DNA of 64,000 nt. Source: Clostridium polyendosporum (lineage in GTDB: Bacteria; Bacillota; Clostridia; Clostridiales; Clostridiaceae). Positions 47,877 through 57,876 of the stretch are shown piece after piece. The translations under genes and the position numbers were made by a program. Every line of letters begins with the position of its first letter. The stretch's first letter is position 1. The notes beneath the pieces were generated by a model that was not told the origin of the DNA, did not search any database, and worked only from the letters and a program-made list of their open reading frames with translations. Location: the NCBI RefSeq assembly GCF_018332455.1, contig NZ_BOPZ01000009.1, forward strand, positions 44,297 through 108,296, written 5' to 3'.

Positions 47877-49057
47877 TATACTACCTCCTGTGTGATTTCT
47901 CTTGCACCATCTCCAATATTTGCAACATAGAATGCTGCTTCATAACCAATGGCTTCTTTATAGATTCTTCCAACCTCGTTAATAAAATTATCTGTATGCT
48001 CCTTTTCAACAATAGCAATAGCACAACCGCCAAATCCTGCACCTGTCATACGTGCACCTACTACTCCTGGCTGCTTCCATGCTGCTTCTGCTAGAGTATC
48101 AAGCTCTTTTCCTGTAACCTCATAATCATCTCTTAAAGAAATGTGTGATTCATTCATTAACTTACCAAATGCTAATAAGTTACCTTGTTTTAGCTCTTTT
48201 AAAGCTTTTATAGTACGTACATTTTCATATACTGCATGTTTAGCACGTTTTATTAAAATATCATTATCGATAACATTTTTATACTTCTCAAATGATTCTT
48301 CAGTTAATTCCCCAAGAGAAATAATCTTAGTTTCTTTTTGCAATCTACTCAATGCTTCTTCACATTCGCTTCTTCTTTCATTATATTTTGAGTCTGCTAA
48401 CTCACGACGTTTATTAGTATTCATAATAATTATATTGTGATTGCTTAATTTAATAGGTGCATAAGAATACTCTAGGGTTTGGCAATCAAGTAAAATTCCA
48501 TTACTTGCTTTTCCCATACCAATTGCAAATTGATCCATAATACCGCTGTTTACACCTATAAAATTATTTTCTACTCTTTTTCCTACCCTAACTAAATCAA
48601 TACGATTTATTTCTAAATTAAATAAGCCTTCTAGCACCACACCTGTTGCTAATTCAATGGAAGCGGAAGATGATAAACCTGCTCCATTTGGGATGTTTCC
48701 GTAAAACAGAATGTCCATCCCTGAATTAATACCATAGCCATCTTCTATTAAATAGCGGATCATACCCTTTGGATAATTCGCCCAATCATCATTCTTTTTA
48801 TAATCTAAATCTTCTAAGGAAAATTCAATAATCCCTTTTTCTTCAAAGTTCATAGAATACACACGAACTATGCCATCATTATTTTTTTGAGCTATGGCAT
48901 ATGTGCCAAAAGTAATTGCACAAGGAAATACATTACCCCCGTTATAATCAGTGTGTTCTCCAATTAAATTAATTCTTCCTGGTGAGAAAAAAATTCTGTA
49001 GTCTCCTTGGTTAAACTTTTCTTTAAATACATTTTCACATTTTTGAAGATTTATCAT
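47876..49057 (-). CDS. galK: Galactokinase
   Basis: 393 residues, a standard GHMP kinase. The galactose-binding signature [19 protein letters not shown] lies near 27-45, the ATP loop [11 protein letters not shown] near 120, and the C-terminal [14 protein letters not shown]. It phosphorylates galactose at C1. First gene of the operon, with AAGGAGGAG before the ATG. The leader is about 210 nt from a predicted promoter at 49274-49303 and contains a LacI-type operator candidate at 49091. Confidence 0.96.
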   Translation of the reverse strand: MINLQKCENVFKEKFNQGDYRIFFSPGRINLIGEHTDYNGGNVFPCAITFGTYAIAQKNNDGIVRVYSMNFEEKGIIEFSLEDLDYKKNDDWANYPKGMIRYLIEDGYGINSGMDILFYGNIPNGAGLSSSASIELATGVVLEGLFNLEINRIDLVRVGKRVENNFIGVNSGIMDQFAIGMGKASNGILLDCQTLEYSYAPIKLSNHNIIIMNTNKRRELADSKYNERRSECEEALSRLQKETKIISLGELTEESFEKYKNVIDNDILIKRAKHAVYENVRTIKALKELKQGNLLAFGKLMNESHISLRDDYEVTGKELDTLAEAAWKQPGVVGARMTGAGFGGCAIAIVEKEHTDNFINEVGRIYKEAIGYEAAFYVANIGDGAREITQEVV

Positions 49058-49090
49058 GGTTCTCCTCCTTCTACTTACCCTAATATAGTT

Positions 49091-49105
49091 ATTTAAATGT
49101 TTACA
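49091..49105 (-). promoter_or_regulatory. LacI/GalR-type operator candidate before galK
   Basis: On the minus strand TGTAAACATTTAAAT, close to LacI-family operators (TGTAAACGTTTACA-like) but lacking the central CG. It lies about 35 nt before galK and may have been the site of the truncated LacI-family repressor. Confidence 0.35.
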
Positions 49106-49138
49106 TAGATGATTTTAATTTACCTTCATCATTTATGG

Positions 49139-49201
49139 ACATATAATCTCATAACTGAATGCATACTTCATGAATTGTTTAAGGATTAAAGTGAACTATC
49201 T
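49139..49201. repeat. Degenerate module A in the galK leader
   Basis: ACATATAATCTCATAACTGAAT at one end and AATTGTTTAAGGATTAAAGTG at the other match module A, with about 12 extra nt in the centre. Confidence 0.6.
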
Positions 49202-49376
49202 TTACTTTAAACTATGCTTACTTATATATGACTAATAAATGTTTTACTAAAAATACACTGTTATTTTACTTATATTTTACTCCTTATTTACTAAAGAAGT
49301 CAACTTTTATTATTGTATTTTTGTAAATAATTTGCATAATATTACTTAACAACTAAAAAACTAGCGGCAACTAAAA
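49171..49376. repeat. About 200-nt direct repeat, left copy (galK promoter region)
   Basis: It aligns along its length with 51509-51698, sharing blocks such as TTACTAAAGAAGTCAACTT, ACTGTTATTTTACTT (ATTGTTATTTTACTT in the other copy) and ATAATATTACTTA. It carries the galK promoter. Confidence 0.8.
49274..49303 (-). promoter_or_regulatory. Promoter of the gal operon
   Basis: On the minus strand TTGACT, 18-nt spacer, TAAAAT. The same promoter with the same spacing occurs in the duplicated segment before the histidine kinase gene. Confidence 0.5.
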
Positions 49377-49413
49377 AGAGGGCAACCCCAAAATCACTTT
49401 AAGGATACCCTCT
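49377..49413 (-). terminator. Terminator of the histidine kinase gene
   Basis: AGAGGG pairs with CCCTCT, followed on the minus strand by TTTTTAGTTG. It lies about 60 nt after the stop codon, beyond a module A copy. Confidence 0.6.
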
Positions 49414-49421
49414 CTTTATAT

Positions 49422-49475
49422 ATATACACAAACTTTATAACTGAATCTATAATCCAGATATGAGATTGTGTATCT
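49422..49475. repeat. Module A copy abutting the histidine kinase stop codon
   Basis: It runs from TATACACAAACTTTATAACT to GATTGTGTATCT and touches the stop codon at 49476-49478 with no gap. Confidence 0.7.
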
Positions 49476-51407
49476 TTAGTTATATATATCGGAAAATTCG
49501 ATTTGTATTTTCTCGATATTTGTTAAATCTCCTTTTGGCTCTTGCTTAACATGATTAGAAACAATCCTAAAAGGTAGGCTTACTATAAATTCAGTACCTT
49601 CGCCATGTTTACTCTTTACATCAATTTTACCTTTATGCATTTCAACTAAGGATTTAACTATTGATAATCCTATGCCGCTACCTTCATGATTTCTGTTTAA
49701 TAAATAATCTACCTGCTTAAATCTTTCAAAAATTTGTGATAGTTTATCATCTGGAATTCCTATTCCTGTATCCTTTACAGAAATTACAACATAATTACCT
49801 TCGTCATATACTCCAACTTCAATTGTATCTCCTGGTCTAGTAAATTTAGTAGCATTAGAAATTAAATTTAGTAAAATTCTTTCTATTTTATCTTCGTCAA
49901 AAGCCATGACTTTCTCTTCTCTATTCGTATCAAAAATAATAGTTCTTGACATACTTTGTACATACTCAACAGTTGATAATGTTATTTCCTCAACAACTTC
50001 TACTATATTTTGATTCTTTAAATTTAATTCCATAAACCCAGAATCAATTTTAGTAATATCAATTAGATTATTTACTAATCTTAGTAACCTATAACAATTT
50101 TGTTTTATAGTACTTGTGTATTGGCTTAATTTCTCAACATTATTTAAACTTTCACCTTTTCTTATATATAAAGAAAATAACTGAGCTGTAGAGAAAATAA
50201 TATTTAAAGGCGTCTTTAATTCATGAGACATATTTGCAACAAATTCTGTTTTTAACTTTTCATATTGCACTGTTTCTTCTAACAACCGCTTGTTCTCAGA
50301 TATCATCTTATTAAAGCTATTAGATAACATTCCTATTTCATCTTTACTATCTATGTCTGAACGCACTGTTAAATCTCCGCTACCAGCTATTTCTATATAT
50401 GATTTTAATTTATTTATTGGCCTTACTAAAGTGTTAGCCATAAATAAAGCTATAATTGCCCCTAATACAGCTATTGCCAATCCGCTAAATAGTGTTGTAT
50501 ATAGTATTGATTGAGATGAAGATTTTAAATCATCATAATTAGCTGTAGTAACTATATACCAATCCCAGGGTTCAAAATATCTATAGTAAGATATCTTGTG
50601 AACACCATCAAGTGTGTATTCAATTGTTCCATTTTTAGTTGATATTATCTCTTTAGTAAAATCATATTTACTCAAGTTTTGCTCATATGTTCTAGTATTA
50701 ATAATTTCATTTCCTTCTGAATCCATTATAGATACGTAACCTGTGTTCCCAACTTCAATATCACTTAATCCTCTTATTAAATAATGATCAATAATCTGGG
50801 TTGCTAAAGCTATTGCTCCTATAACTTTATAGTTTTTATCCAGTAAAGGTTTAACTATTGTTAAATAACTTTCACCTTCAAATGTAAATCTACCACAGTA
50901 TATATCATTATAAACTATTTTTTTGTAAATATCTGAATCACTAGATATATATGTTCCAACAGCTCTATTTTTGTTACTTTGAACAAGATTAGTAGACACT
51001 CTAATTAGCTTACTATCATTTAGTAAATATATAGTTGCTGTAGTACCTGTAGACTTATATATTTTATCAACAAACTCAGTATCTAATGATAATCTCCTTT
51101 CTCCAGCATATAAAATTGGTAGATCATAATCACCAATTTTTATACTTTGAGTATTATCTATATTTAAATCGCCAGAGCTCTTTAATAGCATGTCAGCAAA
51201 ATGTACATCACTATAAGCTTTATCTATGAGTACACCATTTTTTATGGTTAATGTACTATTTGCTAATTCAGTTATACTTTTACCTTTTTTCTCTACCTCA
51301 TTAAAAATTGCATCTTTTGATTTTTTCCCAATTAAAAATCCTAAAACACTTACTGTAAATATAATTAACATTAAATAACTAATAATCAATTTAATCTTAA
51401 TACTCAT
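49476..51407 (-). CDS. Orphan sensor histidine kinase with dCache-like sensor
   Basis: 643 residues. A first membrane helix (about 8-26) and a second (about 300-325) enclose a long extracellular double-Cache-like sensor, with SYLTIVKPLLDKNYKVIGAI and GNTGYVSIMDSEGNEI as typical strands. HAMP, HisKA with NMSHELKTPLNII (His near 394) and HATPase with DTGIGIPDDKL and HEGSGIGLSIVKS follow. No response regulator is encoded nearby, so its partner is unknown; clostridial orphan kinases of this kind include Spo0A phosphodonors, but nothing here proves that role. Its promoter region duplicates that of galK. Confidence 0.92.
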   Translation of the reverse strand: MSIKIKLIISYLMLIIFTVSVLGFLIGKKSKDAIFNEVEKKGKSITELANSTLTIKNGVLIDKAYSDVHFADMLLKSSGDLNIDNTQSIKIGDYDLPILYAGERRLSLDTEFVDKIYKSTGTTATIYLLNDSKLIRVSTNLVQSNKNRAVGTYISSDSDIYKKIVYNDIYCGRFTFEGESYLTIVKPLLDKNYKVIGAIALATQIIDHYLIRGLSDIEVGNTGYVSIMDSEGNEIINTRTYEQNLSKYDFTKEIISTKNGTIEYTLDGVHKISYYRYFEPWDWYIVTTANYDDLKSSSQSILYTTLFSGLAIAVLGAIIALFMANTLVRPINKLKSYIEIAGSGDLTVRSDIDSKDEIGMLSNSFNKMISENKRLLEETVQYEKLKTEFVANMSHELKTPLNIIFSTAQLFSLYIRKGESLNNVEKLSQYTSTIKQNCYRLLRLVNNLIDITKIDSGFMELNLKNQNIVEVVEEITLSTVEYVQSMSRTIIFDTNREEKVMAFDEDKIERILLNLISNATKFTRPGDTIEVGVYDEGNYVVISVKDTGIGIPDDKLSQIFERFKQVDYLLNRNHEGSGIGLSIVKSLVEMHKGKIDVKSKHGEGTEFIVSLPFRIVSNHVKQEPKGDLTNIEKIQIEFSDIYN

Positions 51408-51451
51408 TGTACTTTAATTCCTTCCCTTTGGATTATAAAAACGTACTCTAT

Positions 51452-51537
51452 AGATACACAACTTCATATCCTAGAAAAAGCATTACATGTCGAGGTTATT
51501 TTCAGAAATTGTTTAAGGATTGAAGTGACTATCTTTA
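51452..51537. repeat. Extended module A in the kinase leader
   Basis: Starts AGATACACAACTTCATATCC and ends GATTGAAGTGACTATCT. The centre holds the linker CTAGAAAAAGCATTACATGT, also found near 54.2 kb. Confidence 0.7.
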
Positions 51538-51698
51538 CTTTAAGTTATACTTACTTATATATAACGAATGAATATTTACTAAAAACATATTGTTATTTTA
51601 CTTCTTTTTTACTAAAGAAGTCAACTTATATTATTCTACTTTCTTAAATAATTTACATAATATTACTTATCAACTCTAAAAAATTAGCAGCAACTAAA
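51509..51698. repeat. About 190-nt direct repeat, right copy (kinase promoter region)
   Basis: Homologue of 49171-49376. Both copies lie 100-320 nt upstream of a minus-strand gene and carry the same promoter. Confidence 0.8.
51595..51624 (-). promoter_or_regulatory. Promoter of the orphan histidine kinase gene
   Basis: On the minus strand TTGACT, 18-nt spacer, TAAAAT, identical in both hexamers and spacing to the galK promoter copy. Confidence 0.5.
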
Positions 51699-51705
51699 AA
51701 AATAA

Positions 51706-51750
51706 AAACTTGAAAAATCCCTTTAATAATTAAAGCAATTTCTCAAGTTT
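51706..51750 (-). terminator. Terminator of the helicase gene
   Basis: AAACTTGA pairs with TCAAGTTT across a loop with its own CTTTAAT/ATTAAAG stem, followed on the minus strand by TTTTTATTTTTTT. Confidence 0.75.
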
Positions 51751-51767
51751 ATTACATCGTGTATCTT

Positions 51768-53897
51768 TTATTTTTTTAGTTTAAAATCCTTAAGTCTATG
51801 AAGTGCTCTTGTGCACATTATATATTTAATTAAATCTTCTTCATCTTTATTTTCGTTATAATCTACAATAATTACTCCATCAAATTCTAGGCCCTTAGCA
51901 AAATATGAAGGAATTATAACTATTCCTGACTTATAGATTATATCTTCTCTATGGAACTTTATAAGAGGAATATGCTCTCTAAGCTTAGGATAAATTCTAT
52001 TTAATTCTTCAACATTTTTTGTTATTATTGCAATACTTTCAATATCTGCATCTCTATAATACTCAACAGACTTTAGAATTTCATCTATCATATCTTCCTC
52101 GATAGAAAACTCTATGCTTTCAACAGCTTCTCCATGACGAACTAAAGGAACTATTCTCTCCTCTTTTAGGAAGTTATTTGCATACTTCATAATTTCCATA
52201 GTTGATCTATAGCTATTAGTTAAATCAAAATGTTCTACTTCAATATCTTCAAAATTCTTATTTATTTCAAGCATAGGTGCTACTTCACTATGCTTTACTA
52301 ATCTTTGATTAACATCGCCAACTATAGTGAAATTTCTGCAACCAGTTAGATCTCTAATAACCTGAAATTGAAGAGCACTATAATCTTGTGCCTCATCAAT
52401 TACTATATGTTTTATGTCTATCTTAGTTTTTTTACCTTCAAGCTTTATCATCATATATAGTATTGGTGCAAGATCGTCTCCAGTAAGCTTTTTATAACCA
52501 TTAAACTTATGGTATAAGCTTATTGTCGGCTCATTATCAATCCACTCTTCAAGGGCTGCTCTTGAATTCATTACTTCTCTTACTATTTCTCTAATTCTTA
52601 TTCTTCTTTTAAATTCAATATTAGTATGCTCCATAATAAGTTCATCTGAAGTGAGAGATTTCTTATATTCTTCTATTTCTTTATTAAGTTCCCATACCTT
52701 CTCGTCTCTCTTATCTTTAATCTTAGAGATTATTACTCTCTTTATCTTTTGACTTCTTCTGAATAAAGGCATATATATATAATGTTTATTAAATAACTCT
52801 TTAATTTCATCTACTCCAATGATTTCTTCTCCAAAATAAGTAACTGGATTAACTTCAAAATAGTTTTCTTCTATACCTTTAATATAATCACTGAGCTTTT
52901 TAAAGAAATTCTCTGAGTTCTTATATTTAGCTTCCTTTATAAATTCTTCATCACCAGATAGTATTCTTTCGATATAATTTGAGAAATCCATTATTTCATC
53001 ATCAATATCAATTTCATTAAGGACAAAGTTAGTGAAAGTTTGCTGCCTAACTCCAACCTCTCCAAGACTCGGAAGAACCTGAGAAATATACTCCATAAAA
53101 ATAGAATTAGGACCAAGTATAAGTACTTTATCGTGAAGCTGCTTTCTAAAATTGTAAAGTAGGTATGCCACTCTATGAAGAGCTATTGTAGTCTTTCCAC
53201 TACCTGCAACACCATTTACCACCACTGTTTTATCCCTTGAACTTCTTATTATTTCATCTTGCTCTGACTGTATTGTCATTATAACATCTTTTAATTTTTC
53301 TCCTGAATTTGAACTTAACACCATCTGAAGAATTTCATCCTTAACATCAATGGCAGAGTCAAACATCCCCTGAAGTGATCCTTTTTTAACTATAAGTTGT
53401 CTTCTACTTAAAATCTCTGTATCTATGGGACCTCTAGGAGATTCATAAGTCGCATCTCCTAAACCACCATGATAGAAAAGTGATGCTACTGGTGCTCTCC
53501 AATCTACCACTACAGGTTCAAAGCTTTCTTCAGGAGTTAACCCAAATCTACCTATATAAAGATTTTCTGCTAATTCTCCTTTTTCTTTAAAAGTAATTTT
53601 TCCGAAATAAGGTGATTCTTTTAATATCGTAAGCTCCTTAAGTCTCTTATCTATAGTCTTAAAAGCTTCTTCTTTTACATATCTTTCATGATCAAAGTAT
53701 TCAACCAGCTTATCTTCGTCATCTCTATAATCCTCTAAAACCTTTTTTCTGTAGTTAACAATATAATCAGTTATATGCTTTCTTTTACTAATGTAATTTA
53801 ATATTTCTTCATTTATAGTATTTATAACTTCTTCTAGTCTCTTCTTTTCAACTAAAAGTTCTATTTCCTTTTCTCTATTAAAATTTACTTCTTGCAT
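51768..53897 (-). CDS. HelD-like superfamily 1 helicase/ATPase
   Basis: 709 residues. A charged coiled-coil arm (about 1-75) is followed by the FGLTPEESFEPVVVDWRAPVA segment of HelD proteins, here written from family position near 130-150. Then come Walker A GVAGSGKTTIALHR near 225, the helicase II motif VIDEAQDYS, and the late motif with TNSYRST. By family it binds RNA polymerase and uses ATP to release it from stalled or post-termination complexes. A UvrD/Rep-type DNA repair role is the alternative, but the N-terminal arm and WRAP motif favour HelD. Confidence 0.9.
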   Translation of the reverse strand: MQEVNFNREKEIELLVEKKRLEEVINTINEEILNYISKRKHITDYIVNYRKKVLEDYRDDEDKLVEYFDHERYVKEEAFKTIDKRLKELTILKESPYFGKITFKEKGELAENLYIGRFGLTPEESFEPVVVDWRAPVASLFYHGGLGDATYESPRGPIDTEILSRRQLIVKKGSLQGMFDSAIDVKDEILQMVLSSNSGEKLKDVIMTIQSEQDEIIRSSRDKTVVVNGVAGSGKTTIALHRVAYLLYNFRKQLHDKVLILGPNSIFMEYISQVLPSLGEVGVRQQTFTNFVLNEIDIDDEIMDFSNYIERILSGDEEFIKEAKYKNSENFFKKLSDYIKGIEENYFEVNPVTYFGEEIIGVDEIKELFNKHYIYMPLFRRSQKIKRVIISKIKDKRDEKVWELNKEIEEYKKSLTSDELIMEHTNIEFKRRIRIREIVREVMNSRAALEEWIDNEPTISLYHKFNGYKKLTGDDLAPILYMMIKLEGKKTKIDIKHIVIDEAQDYSALQFQVIRDLTGCRNFTIVGDVNQRLVKHSEVAPMLEINKNFEDIEVEHFDLTNSYRSTMEIMKYANNFLKEERIVPLVRHGEAVESIEFSIEEDMIDEILKSVEYYRDADIESIAIITKNVEELNRIYPKLREHIPLIKFHREDIIYKSGIVIIPSYFAKGLEFDGVIIVDYNENKDEEDLIKYIMCTRALHRLKDFKLKK

Positions 53898-54009
53898 GCT
53901 ATCCTATCCTTCCTATTATTTATTATTATGGACAACATATTACATATTCTTGCTGTATATGTATACTTATAGATAATCAAAATTATTATACCAAACTTGA
54001 AGGTAAATT

Positions 54010-54270
54010 AGATACACAACTTCATAACTAAACTTATAATTCAGGCTATACAAGTTCATATTGAATTAAAAATTTTAGAAAAAGCATTGAATGCTGAAAC
54101 TATATGCTGTTATTTCACGAAGTGAAATCTGACTAAGGCTAAAAGGGCTCGATGCCCTTTTAGTGTTATTTCCCTAAAATTGGTTAAGAATTGAACTTGT
54201 ATATCCTAGAAAAAGCATTGCATGTCGAGGCTATTTTCCTGAATTGATTAAGGATTAAAATTGTTTATCC
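54010..54270. repeat. Large A-B-A mosaic repeat
   Basis: It begins with module A (AGATACACAACTTCATAACT). A linker and module B follow (ATTTCACGAAGTGAAAT at 54112-54128; hairpin CTAAAAGGG-CTCGATG-CCCTTTTAG). It ends with a second linker (CTAGAAAAAGCATTGCATGT) and the closing module A half (TGATTAAGGATTAAAATTG). It is the largest copy in the window and shows how modules nest. Confidence 0.78.
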
Positions 54271-54280
54271 TTAAACACAG

Positions 54281-54304
54281 AAAAAGTTCCCCTAGGGAAA
54301 CTTT
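54281..54304 (-). terminator. Terminator of ftsH
   Basis: On the minus strand AAAGTTTCCC pairs with GGGGAACTTT with one weak pair, a two-nt loop, and a TTTTTCTG tail. Confidence 0.7.
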
Positions 54305-54324
54305 CCTGTAAAATCATAGATAGC

Positions 54325-56304
54325 CTAAATTCCTTTTTCTTCTTCTACTTCAACAGCTGCTTCTTTAGAAGGTTCCGTTTCCAATTTTACTGTTTTATCT
54401 TCATCAGTAAGTTCTATCTGGAAATCTTTACTTTTTTCAAATCTATTTTCTAAGGCTTTCTTCTCTGCTTCCTTGTTTTCTTTCTCTATTCTTAATTCAG
54501 AATACTTTTCATAAACCATAGCCATGAATTCTTCACCAGTAAGGGTCTCTTTATCAAGAAGTGCACAAGAAATCTTATCTAATAAATCTCTGTTTTCTGT
54601 TAATAAATCCTTAGCTTTCTTATGACATTCTTTTATAATTTTTAAAGTTTCTTCATCAATAATAGCCGCAGTTTCAGCTGAACAGTTTTGTATTGGTCTT
54701 CCATCAAGATATCTATTTGTCATTGATTCAAGAGCCATCATATCAAACTTTTCAGTCATACCATAGATTGTTACCATACTTCTTGCTGATTGAGTAGCTC
54801 TTTCAATATCATTTGATGCCCCAGTAGATATTAAGTTAAACTCAATTTCCTCTGCTGCTCTCCCTCCAAGCATAACCATTATTTGATCTATCATCTCATC
54901 CTTTGTAACAAGATATTTTTCTTCTTCTGGAAGCTGCATTGTATATCCTAAAGCTCCCATAGTTCTTGGTACAATGGTTATCTTATGAACAGGATCAGTA
55001 TTTTTTAGAAGAGCTGCCATAAGTGCATGACCAACTTCATGGAAAGCAACAATTCTCTTTTCCTTTGGTGAAAGAATTCTATCTTTCTTCTCTTTACCTG
55101 CGATGATTACTTCCACAGCTTCCTCAAGGTCCTCTTGAAGCACTACCTTTCTATTATGTTTAACGGCTCTTAAGGCTGCTTCATTAACTATGTTAGCGAG
55201 GTCTGCTCCTACAGCACCTGGAGTTCCTTTAGCTATTGCTTCTAGGTCAACATCATTGCCAAGTTTAACTTCTTTAGCATGAACTTTTAAAATCGAAATT
55301 CTTCCCTTAAGATCAGGTCTATCTACAATAACTCTTCTATCAAATCTTCCTGGTCTTAAAAGTGCTTTATCTAATATTTCTGGTCTATTAGTTGCAGCTA
55401 ATATAACAACACCCTTAGATGAATCAAAACCATCCATTTCTGCTAAAAGCTGATTTAATGTTTGCTCTCTTTCATCGTTACCTTGAGGTGAAGAGTCTCT
55501 GCTCTTTCCTATGGCATCAATCTCGTCTATAAATATAATACAAGGCGCCTTTTCCTCAGCCTGTCTAAATAAATCTCTAACTCTAGAAGCTCCCATACCT
55601 ACAAAAAGCTCAACAAAATCTGAACCTGACATAGAGAAGAAAGGTACCTTTGCTTCTCCTGCAACTGCCTTTGCAAGTAGAGTTTTTCCTGTTCCAGGAG
55701 GGCCAACTAAAAGCGCTCCCTTAGGAAGTTTAGCTCCAATATCTTGATACTTTTTAGGATCATGTAAAAAGTCTACTATTTCCTTTAAGGATTCTTTAGC
55801 TTCTTCTTGTCCTGCAACATCTGCAAATGTCTTTCCAGTTTCATCTTCAGCATAAAGCTTAGCGGTATTTTTACCGAAGGACATAACTCCTCCGCCCATC
55901 TTCTTATCTATCTTGCCAAACATCATCCTGCCTAAAAAGAAGAAAAATATTATAGGACCAATCCAATACAATATTAAATCTATTAAAGGAAGTCTTTCAG
56001 GAAGTCTTCCTGTAAATTCAACTCCAGCACTTGAAAGCTGACTTATCAGGTCCTTATCCCCAAGATTAACAGTATATAATGTCTTTCCATAATCACTGCT
56101 CTGTTTATTTGGCTTTATAATCAACCTTTCGCTTGTAATGACTACAGATTCAATTTTCTTCTCTTTTAACATTACTTTAAATTGATTATATGTAACATTT
56201 TTCGTAGACATTTCTGTTTTCATATAATTAAATATAAAAAGTAATCCTATTACCATCAATCCATAGATTGCTAAATACTTCAGTTTTTTATTGTTCTTAA
56301 ACAT
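54325..56304 (-). CDS. ftsH: ATP-dependent zinc metalloprotease FtsH
   Basis: 659 residues. Two membrane helices (about 7-24 and 105-122) flank the FtsH extracellular domain. The AAA domain has Walker [14 protein letters not shown] near 200, Walker [13 protein letters not shown] and the SRH segment [19 protein letters not shown], split at family positions. The M41 protease domain has zinc site HEVGHAL near 422. The C-terminal 60 residues are acidic and lysine-rich. It degrades membrane and short-lived proteins. GAGGTGG five nt before ATG 56304 sets the start; the ATG at 56322 overlaps that site. A second ftsH elsewhere is common in clostridia. Confidence 0.95.
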   Translation of the reverse strand: MFKNNKKLKYLAIYGLMVIGLLFIFNYMKTEMSTKNVTYNQFKVMLKEKKIESVVITSERLIIKPNKQSSDYGKTLYTVNLGDKDLISQLSSAGVEFTGRLPERLPLIDLILYWIGPIIFFFFLGRMMFGKIDKKMGGGVMSFGKNTAKLYAEDETGKTFADVAGQEEAKESLKEIVDFLHDPKKYQDIGAKLPKGALLVGPPGTGKTLLAKAVAGEAKVPFFSMSGSDFVELFVGMGASRVRDLFRQAEEKAPCIIFIDEIDAIGKSRDSSPQGNDEREQTLNQLLAEMDGFDSSKGVVILAATNRPEILDKALLRPGRFDRRVIVDRPDLKGRISILKVHAKEVKLGNDVDLEAIAKGTPGAVGADLANIVNEAALRAVKHNRKVVLQEDLEEAVEVIIAGKEKKDRILSPKEKRIVAFHEVGHALMAALLKNTDPVHKITIVPRTMGALGYTMQLPEEEKYLVTKDEMIDQIMVMLGGRAAEEIEFNLISTGASNDIERATQSARSMVTIYGMTEKFDMMALESMTNRYLDGRPIQNCSAETAAIIDEETLKIIKECHKKAKDLLTENRDLLDKISCALLDKETLTGEEFMAMVYEKYSELRIEKENKEAEKKALENRFEKSKDFQIELTDEDKTVKLETEPSKEAAVEVEEEKGI

Positions 56305-56429
56305 TATTCCACCTCTTTTCATTTGTCTTGTTTTTCAAATACATTAAATTAACATAAAGTTTTACCTAGAGACAAGGTATTAAAACTTACGTAGCTTTAG
56401 AAAATTCTTAAAAATTGACTTGAGTATTT

Positions 56430-57830
56430 TTATCTAGCAAGTTCATATATAGCATTTCCATAAATCTTAGAGCATAGTACAAGTTTTTCTATTTCTATAT
56501 ATTCATCTGGTTGATGATCTAAATCTGGATCTCCAGGAAATATAGGCCCATAAGCTACTATATTAGGTATTGATTTTGCATAGGTACTTGTTCCAATAGC
56601 TAATGGTTCTATGATTTCACCAGTTTCTTCTTCATAAACTTTTAATAGCTTTTTAATTAAAGGATTGTTCTTTTCATAATACAATGGATTATCATATGCT
56701 AAATTAATAAGATTTATTCCAGTACCTTTTAACTTTTCTCTAATAAGATTTTCTACTTGGTCCATTGAAAAAGTAACAGGAAATCTTACATTTGATATAA
56801 GTGATATTCTTTCACCATCAAAATCTACCATGCCTATATTCTGAATTAATGCTCCTGATGGTTCATCACTTATTGCAATTCCTAAACTCTCTCCTCTAGT
56901 CTCAAAACCAATCTTACTATAAAAAAAATTTATGAAATCTCCTAACTCACTTCTTTTTTTAATTATTTCTCCAAGAAAAGAAAACATTGCCATAATTGCA
57001 TTCTTTCCAAGCTCCGGTGTACTTCCATGAGCTGATTTTCCAAAGCTTTTTATTTGGACATTTCCTTCTAGAAGTGTGCCTTTAAATACAAAGCCTATTT
57101 TCTCACCAAATTCTTCAGCTATATGTATAAGACTTCCTGGGTCATCACATTGTATAAGAACTGTGCAAAAATCTGGTACCATATTAGGTCTATTTCCACC
57201 AAATAGCTTTAGAATATTATATTCTCCCAAAGAACCTTTAACTCTTTTGATAAAATTTAATATCGCTATACCTTTTTCTGCAAAAATGACTGGAAAGTCT
57301 GCATCTGGGGTAAATCCTGATACAGGGGGTTTTTCCCTCTTAACATAATATTCTATATCATCGTATCCTGTTTCTTCATTTGTTCCAAAAATTATTCTTA
57401 CTTTCTTGGAGAGTTGAAGGTTTAATTCCTTAATTGCTCTTAAACCATATAAGGCAGCCATAAGAGGACCTTTATCATCTAAAGTGCCTCTTGCATATAT
57501 CTTATTATCATGTATTTCTGCTTTATAAGGGGGATAAGTCCATCCATCTCCCTCTGGTACTACATCAAGATGTCCTAAAACACCAACATATTCCTCTCCC
57601 TCTCCGTATTCCGCATATCCTATATATCCATCCATATTAACAGTTCTAAAGCCAAAATCTTTACACAGAGCTAAGGCAAATTCGAGAGCTTCCCCTATTC
57701 CTTTTCCAAAAGGTCTATAACTTACTCCTACTTCTTCTTTTATCTCTACACTTTTTATTTTCAATATTTTTTGTGTATCTTTTATAAGTTCTTCTCTCAA
57801 CTCTTCTATTTTCAATGATATATCTTGCAA
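56430..57830 (-). CDS. M20 family dipeptidase, PepV/Sapep-like
   Basis: About 466 residues. Metal-site motifs are GHLDVVPEGDGW (His87), GTLDDKGP, GTNEETGYDD, FTPDADFPVI and the C-terminal PDLDHQPDEYI. The lid domain lies between about 185 and 370. It is a cytoplasmic dizinc dipeptidase. No ATG fits the N-terminus. TTG at 57830 has AGGGGTG six nt upstream and gives the length usual for the family; GTG or TTG codons slightly further up are possible. It lies about 125 nt upstream of ftsH in the same direction. Confidence 0.9.
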   Translation of the reverse strand: MQDISLKIEELREELIKDTQKILKIKSVEIKEEVGVSYRPFGKGIGEALEFALALCKDFGFRTVNMDGYIGYAEYGEGEEYVGVLGHLDVVPEGDGWTYPPYKAEIHDNKIYARGTLDDKGPLMAALYGLRAIKELNLQLSKKVRIIFGTNEETGYDDIEYYVKREKPPVSGFTPDADFPVIFAEKGIAILNFIKRVKGSLGEYNILKLFGGNRPNMVPDFCTVLIQCDDPGSLIHIAEEFGEKIGFVFKGTLLEGNVQIKSFGKSAHGSTPELGKNAIMAMFSFLGEIIKKRSELGDFINFFYSKIGFETRGESLGIAISDEPSGALIQNIGMVDFDGERISLISNVRFPVTFSMDQVENLIREKLKGTGINLINLAYDNPLYYEKNNPLIKKLLKVYEEETGEIIEPLAIGTSTYAKSIPNIVAYGPIFPGDPDLDHQPDEYIEIEKLVLCSKIYGNAIYELAR

Positions 57831-57876
57831 CCCCTTCACCCCTCTATAGCACCCCAAAAGTAAGCTTAATTATTAA

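Larger units (their letters stand above)
49058..49475. other. Leader and promoter region of the gal operon
   Basis: 418 nt between galK and the histidine kinase. It contains an operator candidate, a degenerate module A, a promoter inside a 200-nt segment duplicated near 51.6 kb, the kinase terminator and another module A copy. No gene is seen. Confidence 0.7.
51408..51767. other. Leader and promoter region of the orphan kinase
   Basis: 360 nt with an extended module A, the right copy of the duplicated promoter segment and the helicase terminator. No gene is seen. Confidence 0.7.
53898..54324. other. Non-coding gap filled with composite repeat
   Basis: 427 nt between helicase and ftsH. Most of it is one large A-B-A mosaic, followed by the ftsH terminator. 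No gene is seen. Confidence 0.75.
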
